From Micromonospora andamanensis (GTDB lineage: Bacteria > Actinomycetota > Actinomycetes > Mycobacteriales > Micromonosporaceae), in assembly GCF_016863495.1 (NCBI RefSeq), contig NZ_BOOZ01000005.1, positions 62,001-126,000 on the forward strand: a stretch of DNA of 64,000 nucleotides, given 5' to 3'. A program made the translations under genes and the position numbers. The notes under the pieces were generated by a model, which searched no databases, was not told the origin of the DNA, and saw only the letters and a program-made list of their open reading frames with translations. Positions 52,959 through 60,748 of this stretch are shown one piece after another (position 1 is the stretch's first letter; each line of letters starts with the position of its first letter).

Positions 52959-53450
52959 GTGAGCATCTCCTGGGCTGATTCGTACGTCGGGCAGTTGCGC
53001 GCCCTGGCCGGCGACCGGACGCTGATGTTCGTCGGCGCGCGAGCCGTGGTGCGCGACAACTCGGCCCGCATCCTGCTGATCCGCCGCTCCGACAACGGGC
53101 AGTGGGCGTTGCCCGCCGGTGCGATGGAGCTTGGCGAGTCGATCGCGGACTGCGCCGTACGGGAGGTACGCGAGGAGACCGGGCTGCGGGCGCTGCGGGT
53201 GAGTGCCTTCGCGCTCTACACCGGCCCGGACCGCACCCACACGAACATGTACGGCCACACCTATCAGATCTTCACCACCGCGTTCCGCGTGGAGGAGTGG
53301 GACGGCCGACTGGCCCGGGTCACCGACGAGACCATCGACGCGGGCTTCTTCCACCGCGAGGCGATGCCCCAACCCCTCTCGGCCAGCGTCCTGGAGACCC
53401 TTGCCGACCTGGACGTCTTCGAACAAACCAACCGCCTGATCCTGAAATAG
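52959..53450 (+). CDS. NUDIX hydrolase
   Basis: A 163-aa NUDIX protein, hydrolysing a nucleoside diphosphate linked to some moiety. Seen: a complete NUDIX box from Gly54 to Leu76, GAMELGESIADCAVREVREE followed by TGL, with all Glu residues for metal. The region before it is a beta strand FVGARAVVRDNSARILLIRRSDNGQWALP. GTG start, apparently leaderless. Substrate cannot be read from this. Followed by the intact dispersed palindrome. Confidence 0.92.
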   Translation: MSISWADSYVGQLRALAGDRTLMFVGARAVVRDNSARILLIRRSDNGQWALPAGAMELGESIADCAVREVREETGLRALRVSAFALYTGPDRTHTNMYGHTYQIFTTAFRVEEWDGRLARVTDETIDAGFFHREAMPQPLSASVLETLADLDVFEQTNRLILK

Positions 53451-53474
53451 CGCCACCCCCGCCCGCCACCCCGG

Positions 53475-53543
53475 CGATCTTGCACTTTCTGTCGCGACAT
53501 TCGCCTTATACATGGCAATTCGGCGACGGAAACTGCAAGATCG
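53475..53543. repeat. Intact dispersed palindrome at a convergent junction
   Basis: The left arm 53475-53495 (CGATCTTGCACTTTCTGTCGC) and right arm 53523-53543 pair over 21 bp with two mismatches, around a 27-nt loop. It lies between the convergent NUDIX and DJ-1 genes. The same element, split by the IS, lies between sepH and thpR. Probably a bidirectional terminator and a repeat family. Confidence 0.8.
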
Positions 53544-53564
53544 CGCGGGGGATCGGCGTACGGG

Positions 53565-54113
53565 TCAGTGCTTGCCCTCGGCGAACTCCTCGACGATCTT
53601 GGCGCAGAAGGCCGGCAGGTCGTCCGGCTTACGGCTGCTGACCAGTCCGTTGTCAGTCACGACCTGCTCGTCGACCCACTCCGCGCCAGCGTTGACCAGG
53701 TCGGTACGCAGGCTCGGCCAACTGGTCAGCCGACGACCCCGCACCACATCGGCCTCGACGAGCGTCCACGGGCCGTGGCAGATCACCCCGACCGGCTTGC
53801 CGGCGTCGAAGAACGACCGCACGAACCGGACCGCGTCGGAATCGGTACGCAGGAAGTCCGGGTTGGCCACCCCGCCGGGCAGGACCAGCGCGTCGTACCG
53901 GGCGGGATCCGCGTCGGCCACGCGCACATCCACCTCGTACGTGGTGGAGGGGTCCAGGTGTTCGAAGGACGTGATCTTCCCCGGCTTGATCGACACCAGC
54001 TCGGCGGTCGCGCCGGCCTGCTCGACGGCCTGACGCGGCTGGACGTACTCGACCTCCTCCACGCCGTCGGTGGCCAGGAAGGCGATCCGCTTACCCTGCA
54101 ACGTCGCTGCCAT
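53565..54113 (-). CDS. DJ-1/PfpI family protein (type 1 glutamine amidotransferase-like)
   Basis: A 182-aa DJ-1/PfpI protein. Seen: KRIAFLATDGVEEVEYVQPRQAV, where the Glu before the Tyr is typical, ARYDALVLPGGVANPDFLR, and the nucleophile elbow VICHGPWTLVEA with Cys112. Known members are proteases, glyoxalase/deglycase-like or stress proteins; activity is not predictable. GGAGAGGAG precedes the ATG. Convergent with the NUDIX gene. Confidence 0.9.
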   Translation of the reverse strand: MAATLQGKRIAFLATDGVEEVEYVQPRQAVEQAGATAELVSIKPGKITSFEHLDPSTTYEVDVRVADADPARYDALVLPGGVANPDFLRTDSDAVRFVRSFFDAGKPVGVICHGPWTLVEADVVRGRRLTSWPSLRTDLVNAGAEWVDEQVVTDNGLVSSRKPDDLPAFCAKIVEEFAEGKH

Positions 54114-54260
54114 GGTGTTCTCCTCTCCGGGGGTTTCGTCCGTATCCGTTCCCGACACCGACGTCACGAAACGCGGCGCAGCGGTGGCCCACCGCACGTC
54201 GTCGTCGGCGGGTGCCCGGCCGGCAGGTTTGACCCCGCCGACCGGAGGGGAACCGCCGGC

Positions 54261-56201
54261 ATGGCACGAGCAGCAGCAGCGGAACAGCTCCGGCTCGCCG
54301 ACGTCGTGCAGAGCTGGCTCGGGCGTCCGGTCCTGGTGATCGGCGACGCCATGCTCGACGAGTGGCGGTTCGCCGACTCCGACCGGTTGTGCCGGGAGGC
54401 CCCCGCCCCGGTCCTCACCCTGCGCCGCCGCATCACGGCGGCGGGCGGCGCCGCCAACACCGCCGTCAACATCGCCACGCTTGGCGGACGCTCCGTGCTC
54501 GTGGCTCCGGTCGGGGCCGACGCGGCCGGCGACGAGCTGCACGACTGCCTCGACCGGGCCGGTGTCTGGGACCGCACGGTCAGCCAGCCCGGGCGGCCCA
54601 CCCCGGTCAAGCGGCGGATGCTCGCCGGCGACCAGATCCTGTTGCGGGAGGACTCCGGCGACCCGGACGACCCGCTCAGCGACGTGGGGGTGGACTGCCT
54701 GCTCACCGCCCTGGACTGCGCGAGCGAGGAGTTGCGGGCCGCCAGCGGAGGCGAAGCCCCGGCGCTCGTGGTCTGCGACTACGGCCTGGGTGCCCTGCCC
54801 GCGCCGGTACGCGCCTGGCTGGTCGAGCACCGGGACCGGTACGCCACTGTCGCGCTCGACGCCCACGACCTCGCCGACTGGCGGGGCCTCGCTCCGACGG
54901 TGGTGACCCCGAGCTTCGCGGAGGCCACCCGGCTGCTCGCCCGCGCGGGCCTGGCCGGGCCGACCACCGACCCGGCCGGTACCGCTAGCCCGGCCGGTAC
55001 CGCTAGCCCGGCCGGTGCCGGGACCCGATCGGCCGGGGACGGTGCCTCGACGAGTGGCCGCGAGCTGCACCTGGCCCATCCCGAGGTCGACCCGACGGAC
55101 GGGCCTTCCGAGCTGACCGTGGGAACGGCACCCGGTGCGGCGGGGATGCGGCGCACCGACGGGCCCACAGGTGAACCCACCCCGGGTGAGAGCCGGGTGG
55201 CGATGACCCGCGACGGGCTCAGCGTGACCGGCACCGGGGTGACAGTGAACGCCGAGGTCGGTGCGGGCGTGGACCGGGCCGTCCTGGCCGAGTCCCGGCT
55301 CGCCGAACTGCGCGCCCACACCGGCGCGGCAGTGGTCGCGGTGACCCTGGACACCGAGGGAGCGGTGGTCGGCGGCGTCGACGGCGAGCCCGCCCGCAGC
55401 CACAGCACACCGGTGCCGGCCAGTCATGCCGTCGGTGCCGGTGACGCGTACCTGGCGGCGATGACACTGGCGCTGGCCGCCGACGCTCCGCTGTCCACCG
55501 CCGCCCAACTGGCCCAGCTCGCCGCGACCAGCACCGTCGCCGGCACCGGCACCTGCGTGTGCCGCCGCGAGGACCTGCTGGCCGCGCTGGGCCGACCGAC
55601 ACCCGACGGCCGGCAGGTGCTTGTCGACACCGGGTACCTGACGGAGATCGTCGCCGAGCACCGGCGCGCCGGCCGCTCGGTCGTCTTCACGAACGGCTGC
55701 TTCGACGTCCTGCACCGGGGACACGTGCGCTACCTGGAACAGGCGCGCGCCCTCGGCGACCTGCTGGTGGTGGCGGTCAACTCCGACGGCAGCGTACGCC
55801 GGTTGAAGGGTGCGGACCGGCCGGTGAACCCGATCGAGGACCGTGCCGCCCTGCTCGCCGCACTTGCCTGCGTCGACCACGTGGTGGTGTTCGAGGAGGA
55901 TTCGCCGGCCGCCCTCATCGAAGCGGTCCGGCCGGACGTCTACGTCAAGGGCGGCGACTACCCGCCCGAACTGGTACCGGAAGCGCCGCTCGTGCAACGG
56001 CTGGGCGGCCAGGTCCGCACCCTGGGGTACGTGCCGGACCGGTCCACCTCGGCGATCATCGACCGGATCCGCGCGTACGGTCAGGAGGGCGTGACCGGCG
56101 CGGAGGCCGGGCCGACCACGCCCGCGTCCGGGGTGGAGACCACCGGCACCACCGCCACGACCGGTGCGGACGCGCCGCCGCTGACCGGCAAGGCGCAGTG
56201 A
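54261..56201 (+). CDS. hldE: Bifunctional heptose-7-phosphate kinase/heptose-1-phosphate adenylyltransferase with large insert
   Basis: Two enzymes in one chain, 646 aa, for ADP-heptose synthesis. The PfkB-type kinase domain has AGGAANTAVNIATLGG and the GAGD catalytic motif at 392-395 (SHAVGAGDAYLA). The C-terminal adenylyltransferase has FTNGCFDVLHRGHVRYL with HxGH at His485-His488. Unlike the 477-aa E. coli enzyme, a Pro/Gly/Thr/Ser-rich insert fills about residues 235-335. It starts with a tandem PAGTAS hexapeptide encoded by an 18-bp repeat (54971-55006 plus a partial copy). A 40-residue Thr-rich C-terminal tail follows. GGAGG precedes the ATG. It is followed by GT2 and GT9 genes. Confidence 0.9.
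   Translation: MARAAAAEQLRLADVVQSWLGRPVLVIGDAMLDEWRFADSDRLCREAPAPVLTLRRRITAAGGAANTAVNIATLGGRSVLVAPVGADAAGDELHDCLDRAGVWDRTVSQPGRPTPVKRRMLAGDQILLREDSGDPDDPLSDVGVDCLLTALDCASEELRAASGGEAPALVVCDYGLGALPAPVRAWLVEHRDRYATVALDAHDLADWRGLAPTVVTPSFAEATRLLARAGLAGPTTDPAGTASPAGTASPAGAGTRSAGDGASTSGRELHLAHPEVDPTDGPSELTVGTAPGAAGMRRTDGPTGEPTPGESRVAMTRDGLSVTGTGVTVNAEVGAGVDRAVLAESRLAELRAHTGAAVVAVTLDTEGAVVGGVDGEPARSHSTPVPASHAVGAGDAYLAAMTLALAADAPLSTAAQLAQLAATSTVAGTGTCVCRREDLLAALGRPTPDGRQVLVDTGYLTEIVAEHRRAGRSVVFTNGCFDVLHRGHVRYLEQARALGDLLVVAVNSDGSVRRLKGADRPVNPIEDRAALLAALACVDHVVVFEEDSPAALIEAVRPDVYVKGGDYPPELVPEAPLVQRLGGQVRTLGYVPDRSTSAIIDRIRAYGQEGVTGAEAGPTTPASGVETTGTTATTGADAPPLTGKAQ
54971..55020 (+). repeat. 18-bp tandem repeat inside hldE
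   Basis: CCCGGCCGGTACCGCTAG occurs twice (54971-54988, 54989-55006) and a third partial copy follows to 55020. It encodes PAGTAS PAGTAS PAGAG at the left edge of the insert, suggesting growth by replication slippage. Confidence 0.85.
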
Positions 56202-57070
56202 ACCGACCCCTCGACGCCGGCACGCCCGCGCAGTTCCGCGCCGATCGGCTGGTCGACGTGCTCGTCCCGACCCGCGACCGTCCCACTGAACTCGCCGTCA
56301 CCCTCTCCGGGCTCGCCGCCCAGGAGGGGGTGCCGGGATTCGGGGTGGTGGTAAGCGACCAGTCCGACGGCGACCCCGGGTACGCCCACCCGGCAGCGGC
56401 CACCATGGTCCGGGCGCTGCGTCACCGAGGGCATCCGGTGCTGCTCACCCGACGGCTGCCCCGGCGTGGGCTCGCCGAGCACCGCAGCTTCCTGCTCGCC
56501 GCCTCCGCCGCCCGGTACGTGCTCTTCCTCGACGACGACGTCTGGCTGGAACCGGGGGCGCTGCGCCGGCTGGTGACCGCGATCGGCGAACTGGGCTGCG
56601 GCTTCGTCGGCAACGGGGTGCACGGCCTGTCCTACCTGGACGACGTACGGCCACACACGCACCGGCACTACCGGGAGTGGAACGGCCGGCCAGTCCCGGA
56701 GCGGGTCCGGCCGGGCACACCCGACTGGGACCGGGCGCAGATCCACTCCGCGGCGAACCTGCTGCACGTCACCGCGTCGCTCGCGCTGCCGGAGGGGGAC
56801 TGGCGGGCGTACCAGGTCTCCTGGGTCGGCGGGTGCGTGCTCTACGACCGGGTCAAGCTGATCGACGCCGGCGGTTTCGACTTCTGGCGGCGGGTGCCGA
56901 CGCGCCACCAGGGGGAGGACGTCGCCGCGCAGCTCGCCGTGCTGGCGCGCCACGGCGGCGCCGGCGTCCTGCCCAGCGGCGCCTACCACCTGGAGTCGCC
57001 GACCACCGTCACCGAACGCGACGTGGAGGCGTGGGAGGTCGTCCTCGCCGACCCGGACCCGGACGCCTGA
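56198..57070 (+). CDS. Glycosyltransferase family 2
   Basis: A 290-aa GT-A glycosyltransferase. Seen: VDVLVPTRDRPTELAVTLSGLAAQ, the LRHRGHPVLLTRRLPRRGLAEHRSFLLAA stretch, and the DxD-containing YVLFLDDDVWLEPGALRRLV at about residues 107-126, then the acceptor region GGCVLYDRVKLIDAGGFDFWRRVPTRHQGEDV with the ED catalytic base. The GTG overlaps the hldE stop as GTGA, so it is co-translated with ADP-heptose synthesis. The donor is unknown; heptose is possible but GT2 donors are usually other sugars. Confidence 0.88.
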   Translation: MNRPLDAGTPAQFRADRLVDVLVPTRDRPTELAVTLSGLAAQEGVPGFGVVVSDQSDGDPGYAHPAAATMVRALRHRGHPVLLTRRLPRRGLAEHRSFLLAASAARYVLFLDDDVWLEPGALRRLVTAIGELGCGFVGNGVHGLSYLDDVRPHTHRHYREWNGRPVPERVRPGTPDWDRAQIHSAANLLHVTASLALPEGDWRAYQVSWVGGCVLYDRVKLIDAGGFDFWRRVPTRHQGEDVAAQLAVLARHGGAGVLPSGAYHLESPTTVTERDVEAWEVVLADPDPDA

Positions 57071-57072
57071 TC

Positions 57073-58170
57073 TCAGCGGAACAGCAGTTCGCGGGCGGCT
57101 TCGAGCACCTCGGCCAGCGGCACGTCGGTGACGAAGGAGTCGCGGTGCGGGCAGTCGCCGTCGCCCGGACGGTGCGGGTAGATGCCGGGGGTGCAGTCCA
57201 CGCCGCAGACCGGGCAGTGCACGGTCCACGAGGTGATCGGCCGGTGCCGTCCCCGCAGCACGGGAGCGGTGGTGATGAGGTTGCCGACCCAGAAGATGCC
57301 GACGGTGGGGGTACCGACGGCGGCGGCCAGGTGCAGTGGACCTGTGTCGTTGGAGACGACCAGCTCGCACCCTGCGTAACAACCGGCCAACCCGCCCAGG
57401 CTGAGCGTGCCCACCTGCGGACGGACCGGCACACCTGCGGCGGCGACCACCTGGTCGACCACGTCCTGCTCGGCGGGGGTGCCGGTGACCAGCACCTCGT
57501 ACCCGTCGGTGTGCAGCGTCCGGGCCACCTGCCCGAAGCGGTCGGCGGGCCAGCGACGGCGGGTGTCGGTAGCCCCCGGATGCAACGCCACCCGGGGGCG
57601 TTCCGGATCGCCGAGCACCGTCCGCGCCTCGGCCCGGTCGGCATCGGTGACCGGCAGCGCCGGGGTGACGGTGGTGGCCGGCGCACCCACAAGCGCCACC
57701 GCCTCCAGATAGCGGATCACCTCGTGCTGGTAGTAGACGTAGCGCAGCCAACGGTCAAGTGGCGGCGCGTCCTCCGCCCGCAGGCCGGCGGTGACCCGGG
57801 CACCGAGCGCGGCCACCAGCGGGTTGGAGTTGGCCCCACCACCGTGCAGTTGCAGCGCCAGGTCGAAGCGTTCCGCGCGAGCTGCGGCCAGGAAATCGAC
57901 GACGCTGGACTCGGGTTCGCCAGCGGTCGCTGTCCGGATCCCCGGCGCGGGAGGCACCACGAGGACCCGGTCGACCGGGCCCGGCCGGTCGCGCCACAGC
58001 TGCGCGTGCCAGGGCGCACCTAGCAACACGATCTCCGCCTGCGGGTACGCGGCCCGCAGCGCCTCCAACGCCGGCAGCACGAAGATGAAGTCACCCAGCG
58101 CGTTGGCGCGCAGCACGGCGATCCGGGCCACTTCGGGTACCCGTTCGGCGGCCTCTTCCAGCAGGGCCAC
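57073..58170 (-). CDS. Glycosyltransferase family 9 (heptosyltransferase-like)
   Basis: A 365-aa GT9 protein, the family of LPS heptosyltransferases that use ADP-heptose. Seen: IAVLRANALGDFIFVLPALEALRAAYP, with the conserved GD, IVLLGAPWHAQ, the substrate-site VALHPGATDTRRRWPADRF, and ELVVSNDTGPLHLAAAVGTPTVGIF. Near the C-terminus CPVCGVDC ... CPH supplies four cysteines that may bind metal. It lies on the minus strand downstream of hsp20. Its 3' end faces the GT2 with a 2-nt gap. Together with hldE, transfer of heptose to a wall or secreted glycan is the reasonable inference. Confidence 0.9.
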   Translation of the reverse strand: MALLEEAAERVPEVARIAVLRANALGDFIFVLPALEALRAAYPQAEIVLLGAPWHAQLWRDRPGPVDRVLVVPPAPGIRTATAGEPESSVVDFLAAARAERFDLALQLHGGGANSNPLVAALGARVTAGLRAEDAPPLDRWLRYVYYQHEVIRYLEAVALVGAPATTVTPALPVTDADRAEARTVLGDPERPRVALHPGATDTRRRWPADRFGQVARTLHTDGYEVLVTGTPAEQDVVDQVVAAAGVPVRPQVGTLSLGGLAGCYAGCELVVSNDTGPLHLAAAVGTPTVGIFWVGNLITTAPVLRGRHRPITSWTVHCPVCGVDCTPGIYPHRPGDGDCPHRDSFVTDVPLAEVLEAARELLFR

Positions 58171-58178
58171 TCGGCGCG

Positions 58179-58712
58179 CTACCGGTCGGATTCGCCGGTG
58201 GCGACGTCCGGCTGGTGCAGTTCCCGGTCCGCCGCCGGGTCGAAGCTGCTCGGTACACCACCGGGCGGACCCGCGGCACGTGGACCGGTACGGCCGACGG
58301 TGATGGTGCGCGGTTCAGGTCGGTTCGCCCGGGGCAGCCGTACCCGCAGCAGGCCGTGGTCCATGAGCGCGTCGATGGCCTGCGGGTCCACCCGCGACGG
58401 CAACTGCACGCGGTACTCGAAGCCCCGGGTCTCGAACCCGCCGGGGATCCCGTGGTCGGCGTTGACCTCGGCCTCCGTGCGTGCCCGTACGCACAGTTCA
58501 CGGTCGTCCAACTCCACCGCGACCTCCTCCGGAGCGACACCGGGCAGCCGGACGATCACCTCCCAGCCGTCGCTTGTCTCACCCATCTCCACCTCGGGCG
58601 GCCCCGGTCGACCACCGACCAGCCGGCTCAACTCGGCGCGCAGCGACTGCAACTCGCCCATCGGGTCCCAGCCCTGCTGACCGCCTCGCCAACCGCGTCC
58701 CGGCCTGGTCAT
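58179..58712 (-). CDS. Hsp20/alpha-crystallin small heat-shock protein
   Basis: A 177-aa small heat-shock chaperone. Seen: the alpha-crystallin domain at about residues 45-135 with DGWEVIVRLPGVAPEEVAVELDDRELCVRARTEAE and GGFEYRVQLPSRVDPQAIDALMDHGLLRVRLPRA, then a Pro/Gly-rich C-terminal tail. The G-x-L-x-V-x-L end of the domain is present (GLLRVRLP). Its ATG overlaps the DUF2231 stop by 4 nt. No HAIR (HspR) operator was found near the DUF2231 start. Confidence 0.88.
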   Translation of the reverse strand: MTRPGRGWRGGQQGWDPMGELQSLRAELSRLVGGRPGPPEVEMGETSDGWEVIVRLPGVAPEEVAVELDDRELCVRARTEAEVNADHGIPGGFETRGFEYRVQLPSRVDPQAIDALMDHGLLRVRLPRANRPEPRTITVGRTGPRAAGPPGGVPSSFDPAADRELHQPDVATGESDR

Positions 58713-59215
58713 CGCACATCTCCCATCCGTTGACTGGCGGCCCCCGGCCGCAAGGAACTGGGCGCGTCGAGGCCCGCGTCCCGGTCGACCCCGACGCCGA
58801 GCCGGTCGACGAGTTCGCCGCCCAGCCAGCCGCCGACGCCGAGAATGCCGAGCGCCACCACCTCGATGGCGACAAGCGCCCCGCCCGCACCCCGTGAGTC
58901 GGCGTTGAGTCGTACCGCCCAGACGGCGGCGAAGAGCAGGATCACCGCGACGTTCGCGGCGGCGTGGGTCAGCGCCACCCGCTTGGCCCGGGTACCCGAC
59001 GGGATGGCCAGCAGGTCGAACGTCCCGGCCGCCGCAGCCAGCAGGCCACCGATCAGACCGACTGTGAGGTTCCAGTACGCCACCTCGCCGAGGAAGTCCG
59101 GCCCGCCGACCGTGTCGATGACGTCGAAGAGCACGGCGGTGACGAGCAGGGCGAACGGAAACATCACAAGCATCGGATGGACGGGGTGACCCAGGATCTT
59201 GAGCCGACTCTCCAT
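58709..59215 (-). CDS. DUF2231 family membrane protein
   Basis: A 168-aa protein with four predicted membrane helices. Seen: MESRLKILGHPVHPMLVMFPFALLVTAVLFDVI, where the HPVHPML motif is the DUF2231 signature, then TVGLIGGLLAAAAGTFDLLAIP, HAAANVAVILLFAAVWAV and VVALGILGVGGWLGGELV. Known: DUF2231 members are of unknown function, with conserved His possibly binding heme or metal. GGAGG is upstream of the ATG. It begins the DUF2231-hsp20-GT9 unit. Confidence 0.87.
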   Translation of the reverse strand: MESRLKILGHPVHPMLVMFPFALLVTAVLFDVIDTVGGPDFLGEVAYWNLTVGLIGGLLAAAAGTFDLLAIPSGTRAKRVALTHAAANVAVILLFAAVWAVRLNADSRGAGGALVAIEVVALGILGVGGWLGGELVDRLGVGVDRDAGLDAPSSLRPGAASQRMGDVR

Positions 59216-59298
59216 CTCCGGGCCTCCACTGCTCTCCGATGGCGCTCGTTGGGCGGTACCCCGGTCATCGGGGCACAAACCTCGCGGCCGGGCGCGAC

Positions 59299-59304
59299 TA
59301 GACT
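59299..59304 (+). promoter_or_regulatory. Putative -10 element before PPOX gene
   Basis: TAGACT matches TAnnnT and lies 61 nt upstream of the GTG. It is the best promoter-like hexamer in the 150-bp divergent region between DUF2231 and the PPOX gene. Low confidence. Confidence 0.35.
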
Positions 59305-59365
59305 GACCGTGGCGGTTTCCCGCCCGGGTGCCGCCACCACGGTCAACTCCACGGGGAGGCACCCA

Positions 59366-59983
59366 GTGACGGTGGAGATCACATCCGCAGCCGAATTGAC
59401 CGAGTTGCTCGGCACCCCGGCTCCCCGCGCAGTCGCCAAGGAGCGCACCCGGCTGCACGAGCGTGACCGGCAGTGGCTCGCCGCCTCGCCGTTCTGCCTG
59501 GTGGCCACCGCCGGGGCGGACGGCACCTGCGACGTCTCCCCCAAGGGCGACCCCGCGGGTTTCGCCCTGGTGCTCGACGACCGGACCATCGCCATTCCGG
59601 AGCGCCCCGGCAACAAGCGGGCCGACGGCTACCGCAACATCCTGGCGAACCCGCACGTCGGCCTGATCTTCTTCATTCCCGGGCGCACCGACACCCTGCG
59701 GATCAACGGCCGGGCACGGCTGCTGCGTGACGCGCCCTGGTTCGACGACATGGCGGTCAAGGGACACCGGCCCGTGCTCGCGGTGGTGGTCGAGATCGAG
59801 CAGATCTTCTACCACTGCGCGAAGGCGTTCCTCCGGTCCCAGCTGTGGCAGCCGGAGACCTGGCCGCCGGACCCGCTGCCCAGCCGGGCCCGGCTGATCA
59901 AGGAGGTCGAGGCTCCGGCGGAGACCCTCGCCGACCTCGAACGTCACTACGGCCCCCAGTACGCCGCAAACCTCTACACCTAG
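59366..59983 (+). CDS. Pyridoxamine 5'-phosphate oxidase-fold family protein (MSMEG_1061-like)
   Basis: A 205-aa flavin- or F420-binding split-barrel protein. Seen: the N-terminal FLVATAGADGTCDVSPKGDPAGFALVLDDRTIAIPERPGNKRADGYRNILANPHVGLIFF, where the SPKGDP and IPERPGNKR motifs fit the MSMEG_1061 group, and GRARLLRD later. Known relatives are uncharacterised oxidoreductases. GGGAGG lies upstream of the GTG. Its 3' end overlaps the GPP34 gene by 4 nt in convergent orientation. Confidence 0.85.
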   Translation: MTVEITSAAELTELLGTPAPRAVAKERTRLHERDRQWLAASPFCLVATAGADGTCDVSPKGDPAGFALVLDDRTIAIPERPGNKRADGYRNILANPHVGLIFFIPGRTDTLRINGRARLLRDAPWFDDMAVKGHRPVLAVVVEIEQIFYHCAKAFLRSQLWQPETWPPDPLPSRARLIKEVEAPAETLADLERHYGPQYAANLYT

Positions 59984-60663
59984 CTTCGCGGGATCACCGT
60001 GGTGGTGACGATGACACTGTTGACGACGGTCGCGGTCATGGTCCGGGTCACGGCCTCCGCTGCGGCGCCGGCTCCCCAGTTGCCCTGCTCAAGTTCCTTG
60101 GCGCGTTTGATCACGGGTGTGCTCCAGGGAATGTCGCGGTAGAACTGGGGCAGAGTTCCGCTGCCCGACAGCAGGGCCGCCAGCGCGGCTACCCGCACCG
60201 ACGGTTCCGCTCCGTCCACGAGGACCCGCCGAACCTGCTCCAGCAGGCGTGCGCGGCGTCCGTTGCCACCGTCGCGTAGTGCTGTGGTACGGAACAGGCC
60301 GAGCACCTTACGGTCCTCCTGGCGGATGTCGCCGCGTTCGATGAGCCGCCCCAACACCGGTTTGCGTAGCTCAGGGCCGATCGCGGCGAGCGCCGTCTGC
60401 ACGCCTCGGGGTTTCTCGGAGAGGTAGTCCCACGCCGATCGGAGCAGGTCGTCCGAGGGTGCGTGACCCTCGACGATCCGCACCTTGCGCCGGTCCGCCA
60501 CTGTCACCTGCTCGTTGAGGGCGAGATCGGCGAGGACGGCTCCGGCGAGGACGTAGAAGAGGGTGTTCTCGCCGGCGATGGTGCCCGATCTCGGCTGGAA
60601 CAGCAGCAGCAGAAGGTCCTCCACCAGGGTCGGCGATCCGGACTGCCTCGTCTCAGCGGTCAC
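59980..60663 (-). CDS. GPP34 family phosphoprotein (GOLPH3/Vps74-like)
   Basis: A 227-aa GPP34-domain protein. Seen: LVEDLLLLLFQPRSGTIAGENTLFYVLAGAVLADLALNEQVTV, matching the GOLPH3 N-terminal helices, LGRLIERGDIRQEDRKVLGLF, RRARLLEQVRRVLVDGAEPSVRVAALAALLSGSGTLPQFY. Known: in eukaryotes GOLPH3 binds PtdIns4P and glycosyltransferases; the bacterial role is unknown. The start GTG (MTAETRQS) is chosen because AAGGAG lies 5 nt upstream, a GTG two codons earlier overlapping it. Convergent with PPOX. Confidence 0.85.
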   Translation of the reverse strand: MTAETRQSGSPTLVEDLLLLLFQPRSGTIAGENTLFYVLAGAVLADLALNEQVTVADRRKVRIVEGHAPSDDLLRSAWDYLSEKPRGVQTALAAIGPELRKPVLGRLIERGDIRQEDRKVLGLFRTTALRDGGNGRRARLLEQVRRVLVDGAEPSVRVAALAALLSGSGTLPQFYRDIPWSTPVIKRAKELEQGNWGAGAAAEAVTRTMTATVVNSVIVTTTVIPRS

Positions 60664-60748
60664 TGTCACTCCTTCGTCGTACGTCTTCCAGCGCAGTGTG
60701 CACCGGGTCGAACGGTCGGTCGGGGTCAACGGCGGCGTGCTCGCCGCC

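Noticed and set aside
54261..58170. Transferred Gram-negative LPS heptose operon
   Set aside because: Codon use, GTG starts and GC match the surrounding genes. HldE and GT9 occur in actinomycetes, so recent transfer is not supported.
59216..59365. HspR HAIR operator before the DUF2231-hsp20 unit
   Set aside because: The CTTGAGT-N7-ACTCAAG pattern is absent. The only palindrome, CCCCGGTCATCGGGG, is short and unrelated.
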